Of a stretch of 64,000 nt of DNA, positions 8,379 to 16,274 are shown one piece after another. The position numbers and the translations under genes were made by a program. Below the pieces are notes generated by a model. It made no database searches. It was given only the letters and a program-made list of their open reading frames with translations, and was not told where the DNA came from. Source of the DNA: DATEBA01 sp035288045 (GTDB lineage Bacteria; Actinomycetota; UBA4738; HRBIN12); the NCBI GenBank assembly GCA_035288045.1, contig DATEBA010000005.1, positions 55,715 to 119,714 on the forward strand, in the 5' to 3' direction. Every line of letters starts with the position of its first letter. Positions within the stretch are counted from its first letter, which is position 1.

Positions 8379-10058
8379 CTAGACCCCCGCCTCCCGGCTC
8401 GGCCGGTGGCGGTAGAACTCGATCTCGGCCGGCGGCGGCGGCGTCTTGCCGAGGATCAGATCCGCCGCCTTCTCCGCGACCATCATCACGGGGGCGTAGA
8501 TGTTGGCGTTGGTGATCGAGGGGAATACCGAAGCGTCCACGACCCGGAGGCCCTCGAAGCCGTGAACCTTCATGTTCGCCGGGTCGACGACCGACAGCTC
8601 GTCGACCCCCATCCTGCACGTGCACGACGGGTGCAGCGCGGTCTCGCCGTCTCGAGCAACCCATCCGAGGATCTGATCGTCGGTCTCGACGCCGGGTCCG
8701 GGCGAGAGCTCACCCCCGTTGAACTCGCCGAAGGAGCGCTGGTTCAGGATGCGGCGGACGATCCGGATCGCCTCCACCCACTCGCGCCGGTCCTTGTCGG
8801 TGGAGAGGTAGTTGAAGAGGAGGGCGGGGTGCACGGCCGGATCCGCCGACCGGATCTTCACCCATCCACGCGCGTCCGAGACCATCGGGCCGATGTGAAC
8901 CTGGTATCCGTGGTCGCCGGCAGGCGCAGAGCCGTCGTAGCGAACCGCGATCGGCAGGAAGTGGAACATCAGGTTCGGCTCGTCGACCTCGTCGTTGCTT
9001 CGCGCGAAGCCGCCCCCCTCGAAGTGGTTGGTCGCCCCGGGGCCCCGCCTGAAGAAGAGCCACTGGAACCCGATCCAGGGCCTGTAGCGCCACTTCAGGT
9101 AGGGCGCCACGGAGACCGGCTTCGTGCAGGAGTACTGCACGTAGACCTCCAGGTGGTCCTGCAGGTTCTCGCCGACGCCCGGGAGGTGCTGCACGACGTC
9201 GATGCCGAGCGCCCGCAGCTCGTCGGCGTTCCCGACGCCGGAGACCTGGAGGAGCTGCGGGGAGTTGATCGCCCCGCCGCAGAGGATCACCTCGCCGGCC
9301 CGGATCCGCCGGGGCCGCTCCTTCCCCCGTGAGTACTCGACCCCGACGGCCCGGTTGCCCTCGAACAGGATCCTCGTCACGAACGCGCGCGTTCGCACCT
9401 CGAGGTTCGGCCGCCGCATCACCGGATGCAGGTACGCGCGGGCGGCCGACAGCCGCCTCCCGCGGTGCACGTTCCTGTCGAAGGGAGCGAACCCCTCCTG
9501 CCGGAACCCGTTCACGTCGTCGGTGAGGGTGAAGCCCGCCAGCTGCACGGCTTCGAAGAAGGCTCGGAACAGCGGATTGGTCGCGGGGCCGCGCTCGAGC
9601 ACGAGAGGTCCGTCGTGGCCACGGAAGGGGTCGTCCTCGTTGGCGGCCAGGCAGTTCTCCATCCTCCGGAAGTACGGAAGGCAGTGCGCGTAGTCCCACG
9701 TCTGCGTCCCGGGGGCGCTAGCCCACCGCTCGTAGTCCATCGGGTTCCCCCGTTGGAAGATCATCCCGTTGATGCTGCTGGAGCCCCCCAGCACCTTGCC
9801 GCGGGCGTGATAGATCCTTCTGCCGTTCATGAACGGCTCGGGCTCGGACTCGTACTTCCAGTCGTAGAAGCGGCTCCCGATCGGGAAGGTGAGGGCCGCC
9901 GGCATGTGGATGAAGACGTCCCAGCTGTAGTCGGGCCTCCCGGCCTCTAGCACTAGGACCCGGTTGGACGGGTCGGCGGAGAGCCGGTTCGCCAGGACGC
10001 TACCGGCCGAGCCGCCCCCGACGATCACGAAGTCGTAGGGGTGTGCCACGGGTTCCAC
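8379..10058 (-). CDS. GMC-family FAD oxidoreductase, choline-dehydrogenase-like
   Basis: Flavin-dependent alcohol dehydrogenase/oxidase of about 559 residues, close to BetA length. The Rossmann FAD motif GGGSAG is at 14-19. The GMC signature GKVLGGSSSINGM is at 87-99. The active-site pair is HPSCTCRMG (His476) and NANIYAP (Asn519 region), at the positions of the choline oxidase/dehydrogenase His and Asn. The GTG at 10058 is the likeliest start; a GTG three codons later or upstream in-frame codons cannot be excluded because no clear ribosome site is visible. It converges with the nucleotidyltransferase-fold gene and diverges from the metallophosphoesterase. Choline or another primary alcohol is a plausible substrate. 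Confidence 0.88.
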   Translation of the reverse strand: MEPVAHPYDFVIVGGGSAGSVLANRLSADPSNRVLVLEAGRPDYSWDVFIHMPAALTFPIGSRFYDWKYESEPEPFMNGRRIYHARGKVLGGSSSINGMIFQRGNPMDYERWASAPGTQTWDYAHCLPYFRRMENCLAANEDDPFRGHDGPLVLERGPATNPLFRAFFEAVQLAGFTLTDDVNGFRQEGFAPFDRNVHRGRRLSAARAYLHPVMRRPNLEVRTRAFVTRILFEGNRAVGVEYSRGKERPRRIRAGEVILCGGAINSPQLLQVSGVGNADELRALGIDVVQHLPGVGENLQDHLEVYVQYSCTKPVSVAPYLKWRYRPWIGFQWLFFRRGPGATNHFEGGGFARSNDEVDEPNLMFHFLPIAVRYDGSAPAGDHGYQVHIGPMVSDARGWVKIRSADPAVHPALLFNYLSTDKDRREWVEAIRIVRRILNQRSFGEFNGGELSPGPGVETDDQILGWVARDGETALHPSCTCRMGVDELSVVDPANMKVHGFEGLRVVDASVFPSITNANIYAPVMMVAEKAADLILGKTPPPPAEIEFYRHRPSREAGV

Positions 10059-10084
10059 GGAACGAGCATGACACCCCGTCGGTG

Positions 10085-10115
10085 GGTGCGCAGCCCCCGT
10101 TGCGACCTGCGCACC
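10085..10115. promoter_or_regulatory. 9-bp inverted repeat in a divergent promoter region
   Basis: GGTGCGCAG (10085-10093) and CTGCGCACC (10107-10115) are exact reverse complements separated by 13 bases (22-bp centre-to-centre spacing, about two helical turns). The site lies between the divergent GMC oxidoreductase and metallophosphoesterase genes, so it is a candidate operator acting on both. Confidence 0.5.
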
Positions 10116-10198
10116 TCTGGCGCTCCTGGCTTGCATAGGGACCCTGCGGCGAGGGACACTCGGAGGGCCCGCAGGCGAGCAGGGGGTCGCGGGAGGGC

Positions 10199-11143
10199 AT
10201 GCCCAAGATCTTCTACGTGACGGACATCCACGGGTCCGAGATCTGCTGGATGAAGTTCCTGAACGCGGGGCCGTTCTACGGGGCCGATGTCGTGATCGTC
10301 GGCGGCGACATCACCGGCAAGGCCATGGTCCCGATCGTTGCCCGGAACGGCCGGTGGGAGACGACGCTCCAGGACCACCACGAGATCCTCGAGAGCGAGG
10401 CAGAGGTAGCCGAGATCGAGAAGAGGATCATGAACCGCGGCTACTACCCGATCCGGGTTTCGGAGGAGGAGTACCGGGCTCTCCAGGAAGACGAGGATCT
10501 CGTCGACAAGCGCTTCAAGGAGGCGATGCTCGAGGGCACAGAGCGCTGGATCGGGATGGCGGAGGAGAAGTTCGCCGGCACGGGGATACGCCCGATCGCC
10601 TGCCCTGCCAACGACGACATGTTCGAGATCGACGATGTCCTTGCCGGCGCGGACGTGGTCGAGACCGGCGACGAGGATCACCCGATCGAGCTCGACGGCT
10701 TTACGATCATCTCGATGGGTTGGACGAACCCGACGCCCTGGCACACGTTCCGGGAGGCGGAGGAGCCCGAGCTCGCCAGGCGGATCGCTCGCGCGCTGGA
10801 GCACGCGAGCGATCCGGAGACCACGATCATGAACCTCCATGCGCCGCCGTACGGCTCGCAGCTCGACAACGCGCCGGCGCTGAAGGACGACCTCACCTAC
10901 GTCTCCGGCGGACAGGCGATCCGTCCGGTCGGCTCGACGTCGGTCCGCGATGCTATCCAGGAGTTCCAGCCCTTCCTGTCGCTGCACGGGCACATCCACG
11001 AGAGCAAGGGCGCCGCGCGGATCGGCAAGACCCTCGCGCTAAACCCCGGGAGCTCCTACGAGGAGGGCGTGCTGCAATCAGCGGTGGTCGAGATCGACTC
11101 GAAGAAGCGGAAGGTGAAGAGCTATCAGCTGTTGACCGGCTAA
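10199..11143 (+). CDS. Calcineurin-like metallophosphoesterase, NDD variant, copy 1
   Basis: Predicted two-metal phosphoesterase of 314 residues. Metal-binding motifs in order: DIHG (Asp9, His11), GGDITGK (35-41), ANDD (137-140), NLHAPP (His214) and GHIH (264-267). In classic family members the third motif is GNHD/E; here Asn138 is followed by Asp instead of His. A conserved block NPTPWHT (177-183) is shared with the paralogs at 14436 and 62672. Substrate could be a nucleotide, cyclic nucleotide or phosphoester. ATG follows GGGAGGG closely. It stands 116 bp before an APC permease; the third paralog also immediately precedes an APC permease, which hints at a functional link with transport. Confidence 0.83.
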   Translation: MPKIFYVTDIHGSEICWMKFLNAGPFYGADVVIVGGDITGKAMVPIVARNGRWETTLQDHHEILESEAEVAEIEKRIMNRGYYPIRVSEEEYRALQEDEDLVDKRFKEAMLEGTERWIGMAEEKFAGTGIRPIACPANDDMFEIDDVLAGADVVETGDEDHPIELDGFTIISMGWTNPTPWHTFREAEEPELARRIARALEHASDPETTIMNLHAPPYGSQLDNAPALKDDLTYVSGGQAIRPVGSTSVRDAIQEFQPFLSLHGHIHESKGAARIGKTLALNPGSSYEEGVLQSAVVEIDSKKRKVKSYQLLTG

Positions 11144-11182
11144 CCGGGTAGGGCGCGATCGAACGGAGGTGATGTTCGAGAC

Positions 11183-11272
11183 ATGAACGATCGGAGGGAC
11201 GGAGGCGAAGGGGGCTCCCGTCCCGACTCGACGTGGTTCGGTATTCGGGAGGGGGTGCCATGGCAGCGGTAG
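11183..11272 (+). CDS. Candidate small ORF (29 residues) leading into the APC permease
   Basis: ATG at 11183 lies 9 bases after GGAGGTGAT (11165-11173), which is exactly complementary to the 3' end of 16S rRNA and the strongest ribosome site seen in the window. The peptide begins MNDRRDGGEGG, is hydrophilic and glycine/arginine-rich, has no membrane helix, and stops at a TAG 13 bases inside the permease gene in another frame. It could be a leader peptide or a real small protein coupling translation to the transporter. GAAC/GTTC half-sites surround the ribosome site. No homology is recognised, so the call is tentative. Confidence 0.35.
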   Translation: MNDRRDGGEGGSRPDSTWFGIREGVPWQR

Positions 11273-12909
11273 GCGAAGCTCCTACCTTGTTCCTTCGGAA
11301 GGCGACGGGACTCGTCAAGGGCTGGTCCCGGTTCGACGCCTTCCTCTACTCATTCATGTCGATCAACCTCGTGACCCTCGGCATGTTCTTCAGCCTTGCT
11401 GTGCTCGGCTACGCTCCCGGCGGCAACGTGCTATCCGCGATCGTGATCTCAGGGATCTTCGTGACGTTCCTCGTGATCACGTACGCGGGTCTGATCTCCG
11501 TCATGCCAAGGGCCGGCGGCGACTACGTGTGGCAGAGCCGGGTGCTCGGGGGCGGGATCGCGTTCGTGCTCGCGGTCACGGGTTGGTGGTTCATCCTTTG
11601 GTACTGGGCGCCGATCTACGGGGCCATCCTGAACGTCCAGGTTCTCCAGCCGATCGCCGCGCTGTTCAAGTTCGACGGGCTGCTCGAGTTCCTGGGGAAG
11701 GACAACGGCATATTCGCCGTCTGCATCTTGACCGTGGCGCTTGCCGGGTACCTGGTGTCCCTCGGCATGGAGGGCTACGCGAGGGTCCAGAAGTTCTGCT
11801 TCTACCTCGCGATGGCGGGTCTGGCCGTGATGCTCCTCGTCATGCTGTTCGGATCGCGGGAGGGCTTCCAGAGCGCCTTCAACCAGGAATCGGCGAACCT
11901 CTTCGGCACCAGCGGGGACACCTACGGGGCAACCGTCGATCTGGCCGGAGGCAGCGCCGCACTTCCGCCGGATCTGGGGTTCTCGCCGCTCTTCGGCGAC
12001 AGCCTGCTCCTCATCCCCTTCCTCGCGTTCTGGATCCTGTGGCCGAACTGGGGCGCGACCCTCTACGGAGAGGTCAGGGGAGCCGGAGACTTCAAGCGCG
12101 TGACCAGCGGAATGATGTGGGGGCTCTGGGTCACCATCGTCCTCGCGGTCGTCTTCCTGGCGCTGGCCTCGAAGTTCTTCGGCTGGGACTTCTTCAACGC
12201 CGGCAACGTGAACTTCATCAACTACTACTACGGGTTCACGACCGACGTGACGATTCCCGTGTGGACGTACCCGCCGCTCCTTGTCGGGATGTTCTTCCAC
12301 AACTCGTTCCTCGCGGCGATCCTCGTCCTGGTCTTCGGCGCGTGGTTCGTCGGCTGGGCGGGGACGCTGTTCCTGTCGTCCACGCGGGTGATCTTTGCGG
12401 CCGCGTTCGACCGTATCCTGCCGGAGCGTGTTGCTGACGTGTCCGAGAAGCGACACGTTCCCGTGTGGGCGTTGGTGTTGATGCTCGTGCCCGCAGTGGC
12501 GGTCAGCGCCCTGTACGCCTACTTCCACACGTTCAGGACGTGGGTGCTAGACGCGACCCTCGTGATCGCGGTGACCTTCTTCGGCACGGCCATCGCCGCC
12601 ACGATCCTGCCCTGGCGCAAGAAGGCGCTCTACGAGAGCTCGCCGATCGCGAGGTACAAGGTGGCGGGGATCCCTCTCATCACGATCTCCGGAGCGATCA
12701 CGGCCCTGTTCCTGGGGTGGAACCTGTACAAGTGGATGTGGCCGCCCGCTTCGGAGGGCAACCTGTACGGGATCAACAACCTCGACTCCTTGAAGTTCAT
12801 GGGGGCGATGTACCTCCTCGCGGTCGTCGTCTACGTGGTCGCGAAGGTGTATCGGAAGAGCCAGGGGATCGACCTGGGAGCGATCCACAAGGAGATCCCG
12901 GTCGAGTAG
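11260..12909 (+). CDS. APC-superfamily amino acid/amine permease, copy 1
   Basis: Integral membrane protein of 549 residues with about 12 hydrophobic helices. The first helix follows a short cytoplasmic N-terminus (about 28-60), and a typical APC motif, GGDYVWQSRVLGGG, occurs near 87-100. Members import amino acids, polyamines or related amines by proton or sodium coupling. The ATG at 11260 is chosen over an upstream GTG because GGGAGGGGG lies directly before it. A large hydrophilic loop after helix 6 (about 205-240) is longer than usual. Upstream lies a metallophosphoesterase; downstream, after a strong hairpin, an aldehyde dehydrogenase. A paralog begins at 63712. Amine uptake feeding the nearby oxidoreductases is a reasonable guess. 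Confidence 0.87.
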   Translation: MAAVGEAPTLFLRKATGLVKGWSRFDAFLYSFMSINLVTLGMFFSLAVLGYAPGGNVLSAIVISGIFVTFLVITYAGLISVMPRAGGDYVWQSRVLGGGIAFVLAVTGWWFILWYWAPIYGAILNVQVLQPIAALFKFDGLLEFLGKDNGIFAVCILTVALAGYLVSLGMEGYARVQKFCFYLAMAGLAVMLLVMLFGSREGFQSAFNQESANLFGTSGDTYGATVDLAGGSAALPPDLGFSPLFGDSLLLIPFLAFWILWPNWGATLYGEVRGAGDFKRVTSGMMWGLWVTIVLAVVFLALASKFFGWDFFNAGNVNFINYYYGFTTDVTIPVWTYPPLLVGMFFHNSFLAAILVLVFGAWFVGWAGTLFLSSTRVIFAAAFDRILPERVADVSEKRHVPVWALVLMLVPAVAVSALYAYFHTFRTWVLDATLVIAVTFFGTAIAATILPWRKKALYESSPIARYKVAGIPLITISGAITALFLGWNLYKWMWPPASEGNLYGINNLDSLKFMGAMYLLAVVVYVVAKVYRKSQGIDLGAIHKEIPVE

Positions 12910-12927
12910 CCGGGATCGAGTTCGTTC

Positions 12928-12951
12928 GGGGGGCGGCGAGCGCCGCCCCCC
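12928..12951 (+). terminator. 11-bp perfect GC hairpin after the APC permease
   Basis: GGGGGGCGGCG (12928-12938) and CGCCGCCCCCC (12941-12951) pair completely around a 2-base centre, 19 bases after the permease stop. No T-run follows. High-GC actinobacteria often use such stems as terminators; it may reduce read-through into the aldehyde dehydrogenase. Confidence 0.55.
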
Positions 12952-12971
12952 ATCGTCCGTGAGGTGTTCGC

Positions 12972-14420
12972 ATGGCAGACGAGTACCGGATGTTCATAGG
13001 CGGCGAGTGGGTCGGCTCGGAGAGCGGGGCCGTGTTCGAGGCGACCAGTCCGTCCTCCGGCGAGGTGATCGGCACGGTGCCGGAGGGCACCCGCGCCGAC
13101 GCGCAGCGAGCGATCGCGGCGGCCGGCGAGGCGTGGCAGGGGTGGGGCGCGCTGTCGGCGTTCGATCGCGCGGCCAAGCTACGGCGGATGGCCGAGATCG
13201 CCGCCGAGCGCCGAGAGGACCTCGCCCACACGCTGGCGCTCGACCAGGGCAAGCCGCTACGGGCGGAGGCTCACGACGAGGTTGAGGAGCTGATCTCCTA
13301 CTTCGAGATGGCCGCCGAGGACGCGACGCGGCTGGACGGCGTGATCCCGCCGTCGGTGGACCGGAGCAAGCGGGTGCTCCTCCAGCGGGTGCCGCGAGGG
13401 GTCGTCGCGGCGATCAGCCCTTGGAACTGGCCGTACACGATGCCGGCGGAAATCGTGGCGCCGGCGCTCGCCTACGGCAACGCCGTTGTGTGGGTGCCCG
13501 CGCCGACGACCTCGGTGTGCGCCGTGAAGCTCGCGGAGGTGGTCGCCGAGGCCGATGTGCCACCCGGGGTCTTCAACATGGTGACCGGTCCCGGGCCGGT
13601 CGTCGGCGACGAGATCGCGGCCCACCCCGAGACGCATGCGGTCGGGTTCATCGGCTCCATCGCGACCGGACGGTCGGTGGCGCAGCGTGCCGCGGGCAAG
13701 GAGCTGCTGCTCGAGATGGGTGGCAATGGGCCGCTCGTGATCATGGAGGACGCCGACCTCGACGCGGCCGTTCGCGGGACGCTTTCCGCGTGCTTCCTCA
13801 ACGCGGGTCAGAGCTGCACCGCCGGGGAGCGGATCCTCGTGCACGAGGACGTGCACGACGACTACCTCGAGCGTCTCGCGGACGCGGTCGGTCGGGGGAT
13901 CAGGCTCGGCGACCCCTTCGACGACCGGACCACGATGGGCCCGCTCAACAACCCCGGTGTCGCCGACAAGACCGAGCGGCATGTGGGCGAGGCCTCGGAG
14001 CGCGGCGCAAGGGTGCAGCTCGGCGGGCGTCGCTCGCCCGAGCTCGGCTCGGACCTGTTCTTCGAGGCGACGATCGTCGACGAGGTGACCGACGAGATGG
14101 AGATCGCCCGCGAGGAGACGTTCGGACCGGTCGCGCCGGTCTCCAGGATCCGGAGCGAGGACGAGGCGATCCGCCTGGTGAACTCGTCGCCCTACGGGCT
14201 CCTCTCCGCGATCTTCACCCGTGATCTCCGGCGGGGTCTGCGCTACGCCGAGGCCGTGCGAGCCGGATGGGTGAACGTGAACGAGGGCACGAACTACTGG
14301 GAGTCGCATCTTCCCTTCGGCGGCCGGGCGGGCTCGATGAGCGGCGTCGGTCGCGTCGGCGGCCGGTACTCGATGGAGCGTCTGACGGAGCTCAAGACCG
14401 TCGTCGTCGACGTGTCTTGA
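12972..14420 (+). CDS. Aldehyde dehydrogenase family protein with altered cofactor-site residues
   Basis: NAD(P)-dependent aldehyde dehydrogenase fold, 482 residues. The catalytic Cys282 lies in NAGQSCTAGER and the general base Glu248 in LEMGGNGP. The conserved SPWNWP is at 149-154. In the usual VVLKPAEQTP segment this protein reads VVWVPAPTT (172-180). The ribose-contacting Lys (192 in human ALDH2 numbering) is Val175, and the following Glu is Pro178. That may alter or weaken cofactor binding. It probably oxidises an amine-derived aldehyde. It follows an APC permease and precedes the second metallophosphoesterase by 15 bases. Catalysis is likely but not certain. Confidence 0.88.
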   Translation: MADEYRMFIGGEWVGSESGAVFEATSPSSGEVIGTVPEGTRADAQRAIAAAGEAWQGWGALSAFDRAAKLRRMAEIAAERREDLAHTLALDQGKPLRAEAHDEVEELISYFEMAAEDATRLDGVIPPSVDRSKRVLLQRVPRGVVAAISPWNWPYTMPAEIVAPALAYGNAVVWVPAPTTSVCAVKLAEVVAEADVPPGVFNMVTGPGPVVGDEIAAHPETHAVGFIGSIATGRSVAQRAAGKELLLEMGGNGPLVIMEDADLDAAVRGTLSACFLNAGQSCTAGERILVHEDVHDDYLERLADAVGRGIRLGDPFDDRTTMGPLNNPGVADKTERHVGEASERGARVQLGGRRSPELGSDLFFEATIVDEVTDEMEIAREETFGPVAPVSRIRSEDEAIRLVNSSPYGLLSAIFTRDLRRGLRYAEAVRAGWVNVNEGTNYWESHLPFGGRAGSMSGVGRVGGRYSMERLTELKTVVVDVS

Positions 14421-14435
14421 GGCAAGGAAGGTCGC

Positions 14436-15419
14436 GTGCGACGAGCGCGTGACGGTCGCACAACGCGGCTCTTCTACGCCGCGGACCTCCACGGCTCGGA
14501 GCCCACCTTCCGGAAGCTCGTGAACGCCGCGGCCTTCTACGACGCCGATGCCCTCGTGTTCGGGGGCGACCTCATGGGTAAGGTGCTCGTGCCGATCGTC
14601 CGCTGGGGAGGGACCTTCCGGGCTCGTTTCCTCGGGGCGGATCACGAGCTCGACGCGGACGGGCTCGCCCCATTCGTCGGGAGCCTGGAGACGACGGGCT
14701 TCTACTGGAAGGTGATGAACCCCGACGAATACGAGGAGGTCAAGTCCGATCCGCTCGCGCAGCGGACGCTCTTCTGCGAGCTGGCCGGCGAGCGCCTGGC
14801 GTCCTGGCTCTCGCTGGCGGAGGACCGGCTCGCGGGTACCGGCGTGCGGCTGTACCTCACCGGCGGCAACGACGACGAGCCTGCGGTCCTCGAGGTGCTC
14901 GAGCGCCACGATGGCCGGGTCGCGATCGCGTCCGAGGGGCGAGTGGTGCAGGTCGACGGGGACCACACGATGATCACCGTCGGGTTGTCGACACCCACGC
15001 CGTGGGACACCCCGAGGGAGGCAGGCGAGGACGTGATCGCCGAGGCGATCGAATCTGCGGGCGCCCGGGTGCCGGACCCCGGGCGCTGCGTCTTCAACCT
15101 GCACTGCCCGCCGAAGGACACGCCGCTCGACACCTGCCTTGAGCTGGAGCGCTCACCGGGCGAGCTGCCACGTCCGGTCCGTCGGGGCGGACGGTTCGTC
15201 ACGACCGGCGGCGGCAGCGCCGCCGTGCGAAGAGCGATCGAGTCCTACCAGCCGCTGGTGGGTCTCCACGGCCACGTCCACGAGTCGCCCGGGCGCTTCC
15301 GGATCGGCCGAACCCAGTGCTTCAACCCCGGTAGCGAGTACGCCCAGGGCATCCTGCAGGGCGTGCTCGTCTCGCTTCGGTCCGGTGCCGTCACCGGATA
15401 CCAGCACACCTCGGGGTAG
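14436..15419 (+). CDS. Calcineurin-like metallophosphoesterase, NDD variant, copy 2
   Basis: 327-residue phosphoesterase paralog. Motifs: ADLHG (Asp17, His19), FGGDLMGK (42-49), GGNDD (143-147), NLHCPP (His223) and GHVH (279-282). The region TPTPWDTPRE (186-195) and the early block RKLVNAAAFYDAD are close to those of copy 3 at 62672 and more distant from copy 1. The GTG start has a weak AAGGAAGG ribosome site. It follows the aldehyde dehydrogenase by 15 bases, so the two are probably co-transcribed. A clear promoter for the next operon lies just after its stop. As in its paralogs, Asp replaces the His of GNHD. Confidence 0.83.
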   Translation: MRRARDGRTTRLFYAADLHGSEPTFRKLVNAAAFYDADALVFGGDLMGKVLVPIVRWGGTFRARFLGADHELDADGLAPFVGSLETTGFYWKVMNPDEYEEVKSDPLAQRTLFCELAGERLASWLSLAEDRLAGTGVRLYLTGGNDDEPAVLEVLERHDGRVAIASEGRVVQVDGDHTMITVGLSTPTPWDTPREAGEDVIAEAIESAGARVPDPGRCVFNLHCPPKDTPLDTCLELERSPGELPRPVRRGGRFVTTGGGSAAVRRAIESYQPLVGLHGHVHESPGRFRIGRTQCFNPGSEYAQGILQGVLVSLRSGAVTGYQHTSG

Positions 15420-15426
15420 GCGAGCG

Positions 15427-15456
15427 TTGACGCCCGGCGCGGCGCGGGAGTAGGGT
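15427..15456 (+). promoter_or_regulatory. Promoter of the IclR-methyltransferase-flavoprotein-ETF operon
   Basis: TTGACG (15427-15432), an 18-base spacer, and TAGGGT (15451-15456). It is one of the best sigma-70-like promoters in the window, positioned just after the preceding stop and 32 bases before the IclR start. Expected transcript start is near 15463, giving a short leader. Confidence 0.5.
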
Positions 15457-15460
15457 CGCC

Positions 15461-15486
15461 GTTGCGACATGGCCATTAGCGTTGCG
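15461..15486 (+). promoter_or_regulatory. Candidate IclR operator: paired GTTGCG repeats around a palindrome
   Basis: GTTGCG occurs at 15461-15466 and again at 15481-15486, exactly 20 bp apart (two helical turns). The perfect palindrome ATGGCCAT (15469-15476) lies between. The cluster sits between the -10 box and the IclR start codon, a position suited to autoregulation. Candidate only. Confidence 0.35.
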
Positions 15487-15488
15487 TG

Positions 15489-16274
15489 ATGCGAAACGTA
15501 GAGCGAAGCGGCGTCCAGTCGGTCGCCCGCGCGCTGGCGATCCTTGAGGAGCTCGCGGGCGGCGAGCTGGGCGTCACCGAGCTGGGGCGCCGACTGGGTG
15601 TCCACAAGGCAACCGCCTCGCGGCTGGTCGCGACCCTGGCGGATCGAGGGCTCGTGGAACGCGATCCCTCGACCGACAAGTTCCGCTTGGGGTTCGGCCT
15701 GATCCACCTCGCCGGCGCCGCGATGGCGGGACTCGATCTCGTTCACGAGGCGCACCCCGTGCTGGAGGACCTCGCCGAGCGAACGCGGGAGACCGTGAAC
15801 CTCGCAGTGCGCGACGGCGACAGCGTGATGCACGTCGACCAGATCGCCGGAACGCGCTCGGTCGTGTCGGTGTCCTGGGTCGGCCGTCGCACGCCCTACC
15901 ACTGCACCTCGAACGGCAAGGTGCTGCTCGCGTTCCTCGGTGACGCCGAGCGCGCCCGGCTGCTCGCCGCGCCGCTCGAGCGCAGGACGGCGAACACGAT
16001 CGTGGACCCCGACGCGCTCCGGGCTCAGCTCGCGGAGGTCGCCACCCGCGGGTACGCGTTCACCGTCGAGGAGCTCGAGGAAGGCCTGAATGCCGTCGCG
16101 GCGCCAATCCGGGGCGCCGCTGGCGAGGTGGTGGCGGCCGTCAGCGTGTCGGGGCCCGCGTTCCGGTTCCTGCGGTCGGACATCGAGCGGGTCGGGCGGA
16201 TCGTCATGGACGCGGCGGGCGCGATCTCACGCCGGATGGGGTACGTGGAGAGGAGGCAGTCCGTTGGAGGTTGA
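15489..16274 (+). CDS. IclR-family transcriptional regulator
   Basis: DNA-binding regulator of 261 residues. A winged helix-turn-helix spans about 8-70 (VTELGRRLGVHKATASRLVATLADRGLV). The C-terminal effector-binding domain covers about 75-255. A GTG one codon earlier (15486) is an alternative start; no ribosome site is evident, so translation may rely on a short leader. It overlaps the start of the DmdA/GcvT-like gene and heads the operon rather than diverging from it. It probably controls its own operon in response to a methylated-amine or aromatic-type metabolite; the effector is unknown. Confidence 0.9.
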   Translation: MRNVERSGVQSVARALAILEELAGGELGVTELGRRLGVHKATASRLVATLADRGLVERDPSTDKFRLGFGLIHLAGAAMAGLDLVHEAHPVLEDLAERTRETVNLAVRDGDSVMHVDQIAGTRSVVSVSWVGRRTPYHCTSNGKVLLAFLGDAERARLLAAPLERRTANTIVDPDALRAQLAEVATRGYAFTVEELEEGLNAVAAPIRGAAGEVVAAVSVSGPAFRFLRSDIERVGRIVMDAAGAISRRMGYVERRQSVGG

